Assembly (NCBI GenBank): GCA_016716675.1
Contig: JADJVG010000002.1
Span: forward strand, 1 to 64,000
Source of the DNA: Hyphomicrobium sp.
Lineage (GTDB): Bacteria > Pseudomonadota > Alphaproteobacteria > Rhizobiales > Hyphomicrobiaceae
Reading direction: 5' to 3'
DNA length: 64,000 nucleotides
The notes below the pieces were generated by a model. That model was given only the letters and a program-made list of their open reading frames with translations, was not told the origin of the DNA and searched no databases. Made by a program: the position numbers and the translations under genes. Shown piece by piece: positions 9,679-19,366 of the stretch. Every line of letters starts with the position of its first letter. Positions within the stretch are counted from its first letter, which is position 1.

Positions 9679-11039
9679 AGCCTGTCCTGAACATCCTCTT
9701 CATAGGCAGCGTGATGTTTGCCTGCTTGCTCTGCAATGGGCAGGACGGCGCGGACAGTGACACCGGCGCCATTAGGGCCTGCTTCAACGGTGATCGTACC
9801 ACCGAGTAAGGTGATGCGATCGCGCATTCCGGCAAGCCCGAGGCCCTTGCGCGCTGTCGGGCGGATGCCGGCGCCATTGTCGGTGACGCGCACTTCTAAG
9901 GCGCCACTCTCGAGTTTCCGGGTTGAAAGTTCTATCCTGCTTGGCTTGCCATGGCGCACGGCGTTGCTGGTTCCTTCTTGCAAGATGCGGTAGGCCGCTT
10001 CGTCGATCTTCGGACCGAAGGTCTGATCCGAGCATTCAACGTCGAATGTAATGGCAGGATAGCGGGTCTGCCAGAACTCGACCAATTGATCCGCGGCATG
10101 GGCCAAGCCGAGATCGAGCAGCGTATTTGGCTGCAGGCGCTGCAGGATGGAGCGCAGATGCGTCTGCATATGGCCGACGGATTGGCGGATTGCCTGCGCG
10201 CGGGCCGCAGCATCTTGATGAGCGTTGCGCTCCAGTAGAGCCGGGATGGTTTGCGCATCAACATCGACGGCAAACAGAAATGGCCCGATTTCATCATGCA
10301 GATCGCGGGCAATCTCGGCGCGCTCTTCGTCTTGCACGGTGTTCAGCTGCTCATTCAGGCGGCGGTTGGTCTGTTCGGCGACCGCCAGCTTCGTGGTCAT
10401 CGTATTGAAGCCGCGATAGATGGCGGCCAACTCGTGCGGTCCGGTTTCGGAGACGTGCACTTCATAATCACCGGCTCCCACTTGCTGCAGCGCCGACGAC
10501 AACTCCTCCAGCGGCTTCAAGGCCCGGCCAAGCGTGATTGAAACCATGGCCGCGACGAGCCCACAAAAAACGCCGACGATCGCCAGCTTGATCTTGGCGT
10601 CGTCCCAGACTTCGGTGACCTCGTTGAGGGGATAGGCCTGCAGTTGAATGCGCCCTGCGCCGTTCGGCAGGTCGAGATTCGTGGTGTGCTCTGTTCCCGT
10701 CAGCAGCCAGATGAGCCACTCCGGCGCCGGTGCAGCAGGCATCTTGACGTGTGATTGCAGGCGCACGGTCCCGTCAGGCGAGAGCAGGCTGGCGCGGACA
10801 TGGCGGTCGCCATTGAACGAGGTGATGATCCGCTGCAATTGCTCTTCGACGATCGGCCCCGTCAAAAGCGGAACAACCGCATCACGGACCGAGTTCTCGC
10901 CGACGCCGAGCGCCGACGACATCTCCAGTTCGATTTTTTGAAGACTGTTCCAATAGGTCAGCGCGCTACCGACAAGAAGGCTTGCAGCCAGAAGTACAGC
11001 GATGAGGGCCAGCAACCTGTGGCGCAGCGACATGGACAA
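9675..11039 (-). CDS. Sensor histidine kinase, NarX/UhpB-like (HisKA_3 family)
   Basis: The product is 454 residues. TM1 lies around residues 8-30, followed by a periplasmic sensor region of about 125 residues, TM2 near 158-180 and a HAMP linker ending near 225. The dimerisation/phospho-acceptor helix reads A-R-D-L-H-D-E-I-G-P, with the HisKA_3 histidine. The ATP-binding domain shows E-G-T-S-N-A-V-R-H-G and D-N-G-A-G-I and G-L-G-L-A-G-M-R-D-R. It should sense a periplasmic or membrane signal and phosphorylate the downstream NarL-type regulator. No cytochrome or metal ligand cluster stands out in the sensor region, so the signal is unknown. Confidence 0.92.
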   Translation of the reverse strand: MSMSLRHRLLALIAVLLAASLLVGSALTYWNSLQKIELEMSSALGVGENSVRDAVVPLLTGPIVEEQLQRIITSFNGDRHVRASLLSPDGTVRLQSHVKMPAAPAPEWLIWLLTGTEHTTNLDLPNGAGRIQLQAYPLNEVTEVWDDAKIKLAIVGVFCGLVAAMVSITLGRALKPLEELSSALQQVGAGDYEVHVSETGPHELAAIYRGFNTMTTKLAVAEQTNRRLNEQLNTVQDEERAEIARDLHDEIGPFLFAVDVDAQTIPALLERNAHQDAAARAQAIRQSVGHMQTHLRSILQRLQPNTLLDLGLAHAADQLVEFWQTRYPAITFDVECSDQTFGPKIDEAAYRILQEGTSNAVRHGKPSRIELSTRKLESGALEVRVTDNGAGIRPTARKGLGLAGMRDRITLLGGTITVEAGPNGAGVTVRAVLPIAEQAGKHHAAYEEDVQDRL

Positions 11040-11186
11040 CCCCGTTTAGCGTTGGGTTCCTATAACGAGTGTACGCAAAGCCACGCAAGGCATTGGTTGC
11101 CGGGAAAAATTCCTGATCACATCAATTCAACGGTATTGGCAGATTTCCCGCATTCACGATTGAGTGTTTGACTGGGAATCTGGAAC

Positions 11187-11387
11187 ATGTCGGCACATTC
11201 TAAGAATGACGTTGTGAACGTGAACCGCGTCAGGCGGATCGAGCGCATCGATTATTACATCCTACAAGCTCGGAAAGAGAGCGCCCGATCGTCGTTGGTG
11301 GTCAATCCGCTGACGGGCGCCGCGTATCCTGAAGCTGCCGCATGGAAGCGTCTGTTGACGGGGTTGACAACTATCCCGTGCGACTGA
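11187..11387 (+). CDS. Small hypothetical protein (66 residues), uncertain
   Basis: An ATG at 11187 follows T-G-G-G-A about 12 bases upstream and gives a basic, soluble 66-residue product with no signal peptide or membrane segment. Residues 12-30 are rich in Arg/Val/Ile and could form a helix. I recognise no family. The last 17 bases overlap the 3' end of the convergent O-antigen ligase gene. The stretch would otherwise be 330 bases of unexplained DNA between the histidine kinase and the polysaccharide locus. Confidence 0.35.
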   Translation: MSAHSKNDVVNVNRVRRIERIDYYILQARKESARSSLVVNPLTGAAYPEAAAWKRLLTGLTTIPCD

Positions 11388-12825
11388 CGATGCGGCCCGG
11401 CCGAGCCGGTGAGCGCTTGCGCCGCGGGTAGCTGTAACTCAACTGCGGAACAGTCATCGAGGGGAGGCGTTGCGGCAGGCGCCTGACGATGCGATTGCCG
11501 CGCGCCGACGGCGGCACAATTAAAACGCGGCGCATCAGAACCGGGCGAACGTCACGCACAATCCGCGCTTTTCGCTCGATCTTGCGATCGCTGGCCATCA
11601 ATCCCCAGACGACGCCGAGCAGTAAATAGAAGTGGCGCCAGTGATCGGTGTCGATCAGATAGCCCTCGATCATGGTTCCTGCCAGTGCCGCAAAGGCAAT
11701 GACGAAAAGGTGCTGCGTTTTCGTCCGCTTCAGCGCGTGCTCGAACCCGAGATAAAGGGTGCCGACGCAAATGAGCAGGTAGAGCAAGCCACCGAGCCAC
11801 CCGGCGTTCATTGCGATGCTCAGATAGACGTTGTGCGCTTCTTCATGGTGGTGGAACAGCGTGAAGGCCTGAGCGCCAATGCCTAACGGATTTTCAAGGA
11901 TCAGGTCGAAGGCCTTCTTTTGGCCGCCGAAGCGGCCGTCGGGGCCCTCGTCATAGGGTTGCGTCAGGGCCGCGCGTTCGCTCAACAGCTGGGCGACGGC
12001 GTCGCTCTGCATTGCAACGGCCAGAACCAGACCGAGGACCGCCGTGCCGAGCAAGACTAGGCCGGCTAGTTTAATGCGTTGAATGTCGCGATCCGCGCTG
12101 TGCAGATAGACAAAGCAGTAAATGGCCAGAGCGATGGCGGTTGCCGCCCAAGCGCCGCGCGAGAAGCTGAATAGAATGGCGAGCGTAATGATGCCAGCCG
12201 CGAGCGCGGGGAAGATTCCACGGTGCAATGGTCTCACGAGGAACTGCTGCAAGGCCATCAGCAGGCCTGGGATCAGGAACGGGCCGAAGACGTTGGGGTC
12301 TTTGAACGTGCCGGCGGCGCGGCCGTAGCGCGTCAGCAGCTCGAATGCGCCCGGAAACAGATCTAGGTATCCCGCAACGCCGAGGATCGCTGCGCAAATG
12401 GATGCGGCGAAATAAGCATTCAGAATGAGCCGAGCGTGAGCGTAGGGCGATTTGGCGACGAAGCCTGCGAACAGAAAGCAGGCGCCATAAAGGTAGAACG
12501 AGATGAAGGAGTGCTTGGTTGCTTCACCGTAATCGCGCGCCAGAACGCAGGCGACGATGGTCGCCGTCGCGACGACCATCCACAGTGCAAATCCGGCGAC
12601 GACACCGCGCTTGGCGTCGAACAGTCCGAGCACGGGCAGCAGGATGAACAGACCCATCGTCAGCGCATCGAACGGGGCCGGTTCCGAAAAGACGAAGAAG
12701 CCGGAAGCGACGGTCAACCAAACGATGGCAAGCGCAATGCGATGTGCCGCGCTCTTGCTGGCAGGCTTTGAGGTTACCAGCGTTAGGCTTGTCGTTTCAG
12801 GCGCTATGGTGAGTGCGGATGACAT
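11371..12825 (-). CDS. O-antigen ligase / polysaccharide polymerase family membrane protein (Wzy/WaaL-like)
   Basis: The product is 484 residues with about 10-12 hydrophobic helices and a periplasmic loop between the last groups. The loop contains G-A-Q-A-F-T-L-F-H-H-H-E-E-A-H-N-V-Y-L, matching the H-[ED]-x-A-H-N-x-[YF]-L signature of the O-antigen ligase/polymerase (Wzy_C) domain. The C-terminal 70 residues are basic and cytoplasmic. These proteins join or polymerise lipid-linked sugar chains in the periplasm. It is the last gene of a minus-strand run with the 136-residue membrane protein and the initiating phosphotransferase, consistent with Wzx/Wzy-type exopolysaccharide synthesis. Confidence 0.88.
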   Translation of the reverse strand: MSSALTIAPETTSLTLVTSKPASKSAAHRIALAIVWLTVASGFFVFSEPAPFDALTMGLFILLPVLGLFDAKRGVVAGFALWMVVATATIVACVLARDYGEATKHSFISFYLYGACFLFAGFVAKSPYAHARLILNAYFAASICAAILGVAGYLDLFPGAFELLTRYGRAAGTFKDPNVFGPFLIPGLLMALQQFLVRPLHRGIFPALAAGIITLAILFSFSRGAWAATAIALAIYCFVYLHSADRDIQRIKLAGLVLLGTAVLGLVLAVAMQSDAVAQLLSERAALTQPYDEGPDGRFGGQKKAFDLILENPLGIGAQAFTLFHHHEEAHNVYLSIAMNAGWLGGLLYLLICVGTLYLGFEHALKRTKTQHLFVIAFAALAGTMIEGYLIDTDHWRHFYLLLGVVWGLMASDRKIERKARIVRDVRPVLMRRVLIVPPSARGNRIVRRLPQRLPSMTVPQLSYSYPRRKRSPARPGRIVSRTG

Positions 12826-12832
12826 GGGGTGA

Positions 12833-13243
12833 TCAGCCGGCCTCGCGTTTGCGGAACGCGCAGGTTTTAGCCTGTGCTGCCGTGGCCACGAGCGCCAGAA
12901 GCAGACCTGTCAACGCCATGATCGAAAAGGCCAGAAGGCGTGATGTGCGGCGCGACGCCTCCGTTTGCGAGCGTTCAAAGGCAGTACGTTTCACTACGAC
13001 GGCGATCGCTCGGGTTGTGGCCAGGGGCGCCGCTTGCACGTGCTGCGCAGGTTCAATGGATTCGGCATTGGCGGGTGCTGCGTGGTGGAAACACAGCCCG
13101 CCGAGAAGCGCAGCCGACACAGCCAGGGTTGCCCGCAGCCGCGTGAGGCAGGGCCGGCTGGCGGGCAAAGTCACGGATGCTGTAGCAACGGGCTCCGTCA
13201 TGATGTCCTCGAACGCGACCTCCACTGGTCGCCGTAGCGCCAT
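12833..13243 (-). CDS. Hypothetical membrane protein in exopolysaccharide locus
   Basis: The product is 136 residues. A hydrophobic stretch near residues 36-56 may be a signal or anchor, followed by an Ala/Thr/Val-rich linker and a strong transmembrane helix near 104-122 that leaves a short basic tail. It ends 7 bp before the start of the polymerase gene and follows the initiating transferase, so all three are probably co-transcribed. I recognise no family; similar two-helix proteins of this size occur among EPS genes, but no function is assigned. Confidence 0.6.
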   Translation of the reverse strand: MALRRPVEVAFEDIMTEPVATASVTLPASRPCLTRLRATLAVSAALLGGLCFHHAAPANAESIEPAQHVQAAPLATTRAIAVVVKRTAFERSQTEASRRTSRLLAFSIMALTGLLLALVATAAQAKTCAFRKREAG

Positions 13244-13266
13244 GCAAGGAGCAGGCCTTACTGGGG

Positions 13267-13283
13267 CGTCTCTGTTTGAGACG
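13267..13283. other. Short hairpin between two EPS genes
   Basis: A perfect 6-bp inverted repeat CGTCTC/GAGACG with a 5-base loop lies immediately downstream of the initiating transferase stop codon. No T-run follows on the minus strand, so it is not a typical intrinsic terminator. It could stabilise the upstream message or be fortuitous. Confidence 0.3.
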
Positions 13284-13285
13284 GC

Positions 13286-14824
13286 TCAGTATGCGTTTTC
13301 GGATTTAATCAGCGAAATCGGCGTTTTGAGCAGAATGTAAAGATCGAAGAACACACTCCAGTTCTCGATGTAGTACAGGTCATGCTCGACGCGTTTCTGA
13401 ATTTTCTCTTCCGTGTCGGTTTCTCCGCGCCAGCCGTTAATCTGTGCCCAGCCGGTAATGCCGGGTTTGACCTTGTGACGGGCGAAATAGCCATCGACGA
13501 CTTCGTCATAGAGCTGAGTGCCGGCTTTGGCCTGCACCGCGTGCGGGCGCGGCCCGACGAGCGAGAGATCACCGAACAAGACGTTAAAGAGCTGCGGCAA
13601 CTCATCGAGGCTGGTTTTGCGGATGATTTGGCCAACCCGCGTCACGCGCGCGTCCCCCTTGGTCACCAGCTTCTCCGCCGAGGCGTCGCACTGATCGGTA
13701 TACATGGAGCGGAACTTGTAGACTTCGATCAACTCGTTGTTGAAGCCATAGCGCTTTTGGCGGAAGAGCACCGGGCCCTTGCTGTCGAGCTTCACGGCGA
13801 TAGCCACCAGCGCCATGACGGGTGCCAGAAGGATGAGCGCCACGAGGCCAACGATCTTGTCGAACAGCCACTTGGCGATGGTTCCCCAGCCGGCAATCGG
13901 CTTGTCATAGAGGTCGATCATCGCGACCGAGCCGATATGCGAGTAGGTGCGGGGCGAAAAGCGTAGCGCTGTGGCGCGCGCCGGCATCTTGATGTCGGCC
14001 GGCAGAACGGAGATGCGCCGCACGACGTTCGCCAAACGATCTTCGGCGGCCAGCGGCAAGGCGATGATGACCAGATCGAGGCGCGTCGCCCGGCTCATGG
14101 CGATCAATTCGTTAAGGCCGCCGAGGCGAGGGTATCCGGCGATCTGGCGCGGTGCGCGGTCATCGTCGCGATCATCGAAAATGCCGGCAATACGCACGAT
14201 GGACTCGGTGTCGGCTTCAAGCTTGGCAATCACATCGTCGGTTACACTGCCTGCGCCGTAAATGACGGCACGCTGGTAAAGGCGGCCGCTCTTGGCCCAT
14301 CCGCGTATAATCCACGCCGTTACAATCCGTTCTGCAACAAGCGCCAAGGCGCCGGAAACGTACCAAGTGGCTAACCAAACGCGCGACACTTCTGCGCCGA
14401 TCTTGAGGAAGAATAGCGAAGCGACCAAGGCTGCGAACGCAATTGTCCAGCCAAGTACGAGCGCGGGCATCTTCTCGACGAAGGACGAGAAAACGCGCAG
14501 CGTATAAAGGCTCATAAGCTGCAGCGTTGCGACCAGCGCCAAACCCGTCAAGAAAACAGCTGCGATGTATCGGTGATTGCTGAGAACGCCTGTCTCATTA
14601 ATGTACATATGGGCAATGACGAGGCCCAGAACGACGACCACGCAGTAGTCGGCAAGGCGGATAACGCCACGCACAACCGCCGGAGATATCGAGCTGCTTT
14701 TGCTGGAGGTCCGCGTGTCTGCGAGACGTGCGCGATGCAATGGGATTGGAGCGGTTGCTGCTGCTGCACTCGCGCGCTCGCCACCGGTCGTGCGGGGTTC
14801 ATAAGCCTTGAGCGAAAAAACCAT
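13286..14824 (-). CDS. Undecaprenyl-phosphate sugar phosphotransferase (polyprenyl glycosylphosphotransferase, WcaJ-like)
   Basis: The product is 512 residues, the usual length for long-form initiating transferases. Four N-terminal helices (about 55-170) are followed by a CoA-binding/Rossmann-like region (V-I-Y-G-A-G-S-V, near 180) and a further helix near 325-350. The catalytic bacterial sugar transferase domain includes [23 protein letters not shown] and G-P-R-P-H-A. It transfers a hexose-1-phosphate (often glucose) to undecaprenyl phosphate, the first step of repeat-unit assembly. It heads the minus-strand run containing the polymerase. Confidence 0.92.
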   Translation of the reverse strand: MVFSLKAYEPRTTGGERASAAAATAPIPLHRARLADTRTSSKSSSISPAVVRGVIRLADYCVVVVLGLVIAHMYINETGVLSNHRYIAAVFLTGLALVATLQLMSLYTLRVFSSFVEKMPALVLGWTIAFAALVASLFFLKIGAEVSRVWLATWYVSGALALVAERIVTAWIIRGWAKSGRLYQRAVIYGAGSVTDDVIAKLEADTESIVRIAGIFDDRDDDRAPRQIAGYPRLGGLNELIAMSRATRLDLVIIALPLAAEDRLANVVRRISVLPADIKMPARATALRFSPRTYSHIGSVAMIDLYDKPIAGWGTIAKWLFDKIVGLVALILLAPVMALVAIAVKLDSKGPVLFRQKRYGFNNELIEVYKFRSMYTDQCDASAEKLVTKGDARVTRVGQIIRKTSLDELPQLFNVLFGDLSLVGPRPHAVQAKAGTQLYDEVVDGYFARHKVKPGITGWAQINGWRGETDTEEKIQKRVEHDLYYIENWSVFFDLYILLKTPISLIKSENAY

Positions 14825-14935
14825 TGGGACTGAGACTCACGTGTCATCGTTCTAGTGTTGATGACAGTGAGGAAGCATCGACCGTGCCAAGCGGCGTTAA
14901 CCTGCTCTCATTGGCCGGCCGATCTGTGAATACGG

Positions 14936-16051
14936 TTAGCGCGCCGTTAATGCGTAGAAGTTGAGCACCGCGTCAGACATGCCGGCGACGGTGAATTTCT
15001 GCTCGACGTTGGCTCTGAGGCGCGCCGCCCGCGCTGCCGCAAGTTCCGGCTCCGCGAGGGTGTGGCGCAGAGCGGTTTCAATCGCTTTGGCGTCACCGGG
15101 CGCTATGAGTTCGGTGTCAGTCCCAGCGACGATCTCCGGAATGCCGCCGACGTTTGTCGAGATGAGGGGCAGGCCCGCCGCGGCAGCTTCCAGAACGACG
15201 TAAGGGAAGCTCTCGGCAAGGGACGGTACGACCATGATCCGTCCAAGGCGGAAGGCGTCGCGTGCCGGAAGAGCGCCGGTAAATCGAATGACCTCATCGA
15301 GGCCGAGGTCGTGCGCTCTGGCTTTGAGGCTGTCGGTGCTGGGGCCCGAGCCAACAAGCGTGGCAGTGGCCCGCCGATCCGCGTTCAGCGCCGCAATCGC
15401 ATCGATCAGGAACTCGACACCCTTGATGGGGCGCAGTTCGCCAATGAAGACGATGTCCGTGGCGGCGGGATCGAGCTCGGCGACGATGAAGTCATCCGGT
15501 TGCAGACCGTTGGGGATAATCCGGATGGGCACCACGGGTTTGTGCACGCGATCAGCGTAGACGCGCGAGGCGTAAGCACTTTCAAAGATCAGACCGGACG
15601 AATAGCGCTCGAGGATGCGCTCAAGCCCTAGAAACAGGGCGGCTTCCAAGCTGCCGGGTTTGAAGTTCAGCGTGCCACCGTGCGGCGTGTAAAAGGCTTT
15701 CACGGACGACCCGGAGCGGTTGAGCGTGCGTGCGGCGAGGCGTGCATAGGCGCCGCCCTTGGCGCCGTGACCGTGCAGGACGTCGAGGTTCAGCGTTGCG
15801 GCGTGGGCGCTGACGGTACGGGACGCCTGCACGTCGCCGAGGCCGGGATTTCGGCTCATAGGCGTGCGCAGGATGCCGAGGCGGAGCAGTGGTTCGACGG
15901 CAGCAAACTTCGGCGAGGTCAGGCGGTCTTCCGCGTTGCTATCAGCGAGGATGCCAACGTCATGCCCGCGCCGCGCCTGTTCGGCCGCAAGATCCAGCAC
16001 ATGCCGGAATAGGCCGCCCACAGGCGCACGCAGGCAATGAAGTATTCGCAT
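14936..16051 (-). CDS. GT4-family glycosyltransferase of the exopolysaccharide locus
   Basis: About 371 residues from the ATG at 16051; a GTG 15 bases upstream is possible. The N-terminal Rossmann domain begins R-I-L-H-C-L-R-A-P-V-G-G-L-F-R-H, typical of GT4 acceptor-binding domains. The C-terminal donor domain shows F-I-G-E-L-R-P-I-K-G and the E-x7-E motif in S-L-A-E-S-F-P-Y-V-V-L-E-A, followed by S-T-N-V-G-G-I-P-E-I. It should add a sugar to the lipid-linked repeat unit in the cytoplasm. It lies between the initiating transferase and the exporter on the same strand. Confidence 0.9.
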   Translation of the reverse strand: MRILHCLRAPVGGLFRHVLDLAAEQARRGHDVGILADSNAEDRLTSPKFAAVEPLLRLGILRTPMSRNPGLGDVQASRTVSAHAATLNLDVLHGHGAKGGAYARLAARTLNRSGSSVKAFYTPHGGTLNFKPGSLEAALFLGLERILERYSSGLIFESAYASRVYADRVHKPVVPIRIIPNGLQPDDFIVAELDPAATDIVFIGELRPIKGVEFLIDAIAALNADRRATATLVGSGPSTDSLKARAHDLGLDEVIRFTGALPARDAFRLGRIMVVPSLAESFPYVVLEAAAAGLPLISTNVGGIPEIVAGTDTELIAPGDAKAIETALRHTLAEPELAAARAARLRANVEQKFTVAGMSDAVLNFYALTAR

Positions 16052-16093
16052 CAGGTGGCCCCGCACAGGTTAGGAACAGAACCACCTTGGGTC

Positions 16094-16855
16094 TCAAAAG
16101 AACCTTTCGAACACGTAAACCGTATCGCCCGGTTTCACGATGTAATCGCCAGGCGCCTCGATTTGTTCGACAAAACCGTTAACGCGGCGTGTAATGCGGT
16201 ATTTCCGCTCGCTGGCGCGTTCGGTGAAGCCGCCTGCAATCGCGATCGCGGTCTCAACAGTCATTCCCGAAACGTAAGGATACTGGCCGCCGGTTTTGAC
16301 TTCGCCGTAAATAAAGAACGGCCGGTTCTGCTGTATATCGACGGTAACCTGCGGGTCTTTCACGAATTCACTGCCGAGCTTAGAGCGGATGATGCCTTCC
16401 ATTTCATTGGTGGTTTTACCGCGGGCGGACACGTCGCCGATCAAAGGCACCGAGATGCGCCCCTCGTGATCGACCGTATAGAGGCGGGACAGGTTCGGCT
16501 GGCCGTAGACGAAAATGCGCAACCGGTCGCCGGTATCGAGGAGGTAAGGACCGTCTGCATCTGCAACCGCATGTGGGCCCATGACTTCGCTTGGCAAGTG
16601 TGATGGGTCGCCCCAGGCGACCTGCTCAGCCTGAATGGTAGCGTCGCCCATATCGCCGCGCACGTTGATCGGCGGGCCTGAGGCAATCGGGTAGCCGTTG
16701 TCTACATCCGCGCTCGCAGCCACATCGTCTTTGACCGATACGGCCTCATCGGCAGTGACCTGCGCCTCCGCCACCGGATAGGAACCATAGTCGTGTGCGC
16801 AGCCGGCGAGCAGCGCCGTGGTGGCAGCGGACAATAGAAATAGACGTACTGACAT
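16094..16855 (-). CDS. Wza-like polysaccharide export lipoprotein
   Basis: About 253 residues from the ATG at 16855, which is preferred because it begins directly with a lipoprotein signal: lipobox L-L-A-G-C puts the lipidated cysteine at residue 19. The ATG four codons upstream is weaker. After a low-complexity linker the polysaccharide-export (PES) domain begins Y-L-L-D-T-G-D-R-L-R-I-F-V-Y-G and includes R-I-S-V-P-L-I-G-D-V. One SLBB domain follows, ending with V-K-P-G-D-T-V-Y-V. The protein forms the outer-membrane channel for exopolysaccharide. It is divergent to the GumC-like partner. Confidence 0.9.
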   Translation of the reverse strand: MSVRLFLLSAATTALLAGCAHDYGSYPVAEAQVTADEAVSVKDDVAASADVDNGYPIASGPPINVRGDMGDATIQAEQVAWGDPSHLPSEVMGPHAVADADGPYLLDTGDRLRIFVYGQPNLSRLYTVDHEGRISVPLIGDVSARGKTTNEMEGIIRSKLGSEFVKDPQVTVDIQQNRPFFIYGEVKTGGQYPYVSGMTVETAIAIAGGFTERASERKYRITRRVNGFVEQIEAPGDYIVKPGDTVYVFERFF

Positions 16856-17018
16856 GGACCTACACATCCCAACTCAAGGAAACGATAGGGGGCAGGCTAC
16901 GCTCGCAAAGTTAAGGAAATCTGAGCGGCTGCTTTTTTTTGAAACGCTTAAGGACTTGCTAACCGCAACGCCCCTTTACTTTCGAATCACAAGGCAACAT
17001 CCAGCACGAGTGCACCCA
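16856..17018. promoter_or_regulatory. Divergent promoter region between Wza-like and GumC-like genes
   Basis: About 160 bases separate the two divergent export genes. The segment is more A/T-rich than its surroundings and includes a run of eight T near 16933. No confident -35/-10 pair or operator was identified, so the regulatory role follows only from the gene arrangement. Confidence 0.4.
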
Positions 17019-19238
17019 ATGCCCGCAAAAGCCACCGCATCACCCGATGATATCGAATTGTCGTCGGTCTTCGGGGCGCTCAAGAAGAGCTTCAGACGGC
17101 AGCTGGTGATCAGCGGTCTGCTGTTCGGCTTGACCTATGCAACGCTGATGATGATTGCGCCCAAGTATCAGAGCGAGGTTGCGCTTGCGATCGTCGCCCG
17201 CAACGCTTCCAGCAATTTCACGGATTCGAAGTCGTCGAATTCGAGCATCGACTCGATCACCACGAAGATGGACAAGGAAGCCATCAACACCCATGTGCGC
17301 GCGCTGCGTGCGACCGAGCTTCTCGAAAAAGTCGCCGAGCAGATGTCCCTCAAGGACAAGCCGGAGTTCAATGCGGAACTCGGTCCGATCGACCAGATTG
17401 ACATGCTATTGCGGCTGGTCGGGATCGGCGGGCCGCGCAGCGGTGAGAGCGAACGTGACCGGGTACTGAACACGCTGCGCAATCAGCTTGAGGTCTATTC
17501 CGCCAAGGAAAGCCGGTTCATCGGTGTCCGCATGACGTCGATTGATCCTGAACTCGCCGCCAAGATCGCCAACGGCGTTGCCGACACCTATCGCACGAGG
17601 CTGGCCAACGACAGCATTGTCGAAGTTGACGAGCAGCAGGAAGTCATCCAGGGCAAAATCACCAAGTTGATGCCCGAACTGGCGGCCATCGAGACTGAGG
17701 TCGATCGCTATCGCCGCGAAATCGACTCGTATCGCGGGGGTGCGCAGAATGTGGGTCTCAACGAACAACAGATGTCGGAGTTGACCGCCGAACTGGTCAA
17801 AGCCAAGGGAACACGGGGCGAAGCCGAAGCGCGCGCCAAGTCCGCCAAGGAAATGATGAAACTCGGGTCTGCCGATGCACTCCCGGATGTTCAGAAGTCG
17901 CCGCTCATTCAGAACCTCGTGCAACAGCGCGTGCGCATCGAGCGGCAGATTTCCGAATTGTCAGCGTCGTTGCTGCCGGGCCATCCGCGCATGCAGCAGC
18001 TCAACGCAGACCTTGCCGGTTTGAAGCGCCAGTTGACGGGCGAAATCAACAAGCTGGTGGATAGCCTCGAGAAGGAAGCGCGCGTTGCGCAAGGCCGCGA
18101 AGACAGCATCAAAAAGAGCCTGGACGACATCAAGTCGAAGGTTGTGACCAACGCACCCGAAGAAGCTAAGTTGCGCCAGCTTGAAGCGAACGCAAAAGCC
18201 AAGCGAACCGAGCTTGAAAGTCTGCAGGCGCAGCTCGAAGGTAACCGCAAGAAGCTCGACACGCGCGTGGCGCCTGTCGAGGTGAAGGTCATTTCCGAAG
18301 CGCAGGCGGCAAGCGTGCCGGTCTTCCCGAAGAAGGCATCGATGTCGGCGCTCGTCGCCGTCGCCTCTCTGATCTTCGGTACGGCGTGGACGGTGTTGCG
18401 ATCGCTATTCACGGGCGCCCGTAGTGGTGGCTCCGCAACCACCTCGATTGGTTCGCGAGTGCCATCGGCCGCGAACCGCGCCGAGCCGGTTCTGGCAGGT
18501 GCCCCGCTTGCGGCCGAAGCCCGGACCGCCGGGGCGAAAGCGCCGCCCGTCACCCCCATCTCGCCGACCGCCTCGCTAGGCACGGAAACAGTCATGGCCA
18601 ATCTGGTGCGCCGTTTGGCGCTGAAGCGGCCGGCCGAGGGCGGCCATCGTACGTTGATCACGGGTGAGGGACCATTGATTGAACCGGGCGCCGAGGCGAT
18701 CGAGCTTGCCAAAGCTCTGGCCGAGCAGCGGGCGACGGTCGTGCTCGTTGATTGGAGCCCCTCCGGCCACGGTATCGCCAGTCTGGCCGGCGTTTCCAAT
18801 AAGCGCGGTCTGACCGAACTTCTGCTGGGTGAAATCAGTTTCGATGAGGCCGTCAATCGCTTGCCGACCAGCACCGTGCACTTCATTGGCTGCGGCGCGT
18901 CGCTCGATTCGGCTGCGGGCGATATCGATCCCGATCAGTTGAACCTGGTGCTCGATGCCCTGGACGAAGCCTATGACCACATTATCGTGACGGGCGGCCA
19001 CGAGGATGCACGTTTCCTGTTTGAAGCGATCCAAGGGCGTTTTGATGCCGGCGTGATCGTTGCCGAGGGCAAGAAGCGCGCGTCGGTGCTTGAAGATCCG
19101 GCAGGCTCGTTCCTCGGCTTCGAAGTCTCCGACATAGATGTGATCCGCTTCGAGCGCGAAAAGCTTCCGCAGGCGGTCAGTCAGCGGATCATGCGTGCAA
19201 CGCAGCGCGGCGGTGGAGAAGCGCGCCCGGTCAATTAA
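17019..19238 (+). CDS. GumC/Wzz-like polysaccharide chain-length protein with degenerate BY-kinase domain
   Basis: About 739 residues from the ATG at 17019. The open frame extends upstream into the divergent gene, but that part is not protein-like. A Wzz domain with TM1 lies near residues 28-48; a long coiled-coil periplasmic region follows (about 190-430), with TM2 near 440-460. The C-terminal 230 residues resemble the tyrosine-kinase/ParA-like domain: V-V-L-V-D-W-S replaces the usual Walker A' L-L-I-D-x-D, and at the P-loop position G-E-G-P-L-I-E-P-G lacks the GK[ST] triplet. No C-terminal tyrosine cluster is present. It probably sets chain length and couples to the Wza-like channel without kinase activity. 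Confidence 0.88.
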   Translation: MPAKATASPDDIELSSVFGALKKSFRRQLVISGLLFGLTYATLMMIAPKYQSEVALAIVARNASSNFTDSKSSNSSIDSITTKMDKEAINTHVRALRATELLEKVAEQMSLKDKPEFNAELGPIDQIDMLLRLVGIGGPRSGESERDRVLNTLRNQLEVYSAKESRFIGVRMTSIDPELAAKIANGVADTYRTRLANDSIVEVDEQQEVIQGKITKLMPELAAIETEVDRYRREIDSYRGGAQNVGLNEQQMSELTAELVKAKGTRGEAEARAKSAKEMMKLGSADALPDVQKSPLIQNLVQQRVRIERQISELSASLLPGHPRMQQLNADLAGLKRQLTGEINKLVDSLEKEARVAQGREDSIKKSLDDIKSKVVTNAPEEAKLRQLEANAKAKRTELESLQAQLEGNRKKLDTRVAPVEVKVISEAQAASVPVFPKKASMSALVAVASLIFGTAWTVLRSLFTGARSGGSATTSIGSRVPSAANRAEPVLAGAPLAAEARTAGAKAPPVTPISPTASLGTETVMANLVRRLALKRPAEGGHRTLITGEGPLIEPGAEAIELAKALAEQRATVVLVDWSPSGHGIASLAGVSNKRGLTELLLGEISFDEAVNRLPTSTVHFIGCGASLDSAAGDIDPDQLNLVLDALDEAYDHIIVTGGHEDARFLFEAIQGRFDAGVIVAEGKKRASVLEDPAGSFLGFEVSDIDVIRFEREKLPQAVSQRIMRATQRGGGEARPVN

Positions 19239-19366
19239 CCCTTAATTAACGTAACTTACGTGTTAAGCGCGTCTGTGCACGGTCTTTGCAACATCTCCTC
19301 CGATAATGTGCAGGACGATTGTTTTTCCTGCTAAGTATTTTCAGCTTGCAAAGACATAGGTTGAAC

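Noticed and set aside
16818..17018. Upstream extension of the GumC-like frame into the divergent Wza-like gene
   Set aside because: The Wzz domain begins just after 17019, and the extension would overlap the lipoprotein start and promoter region.
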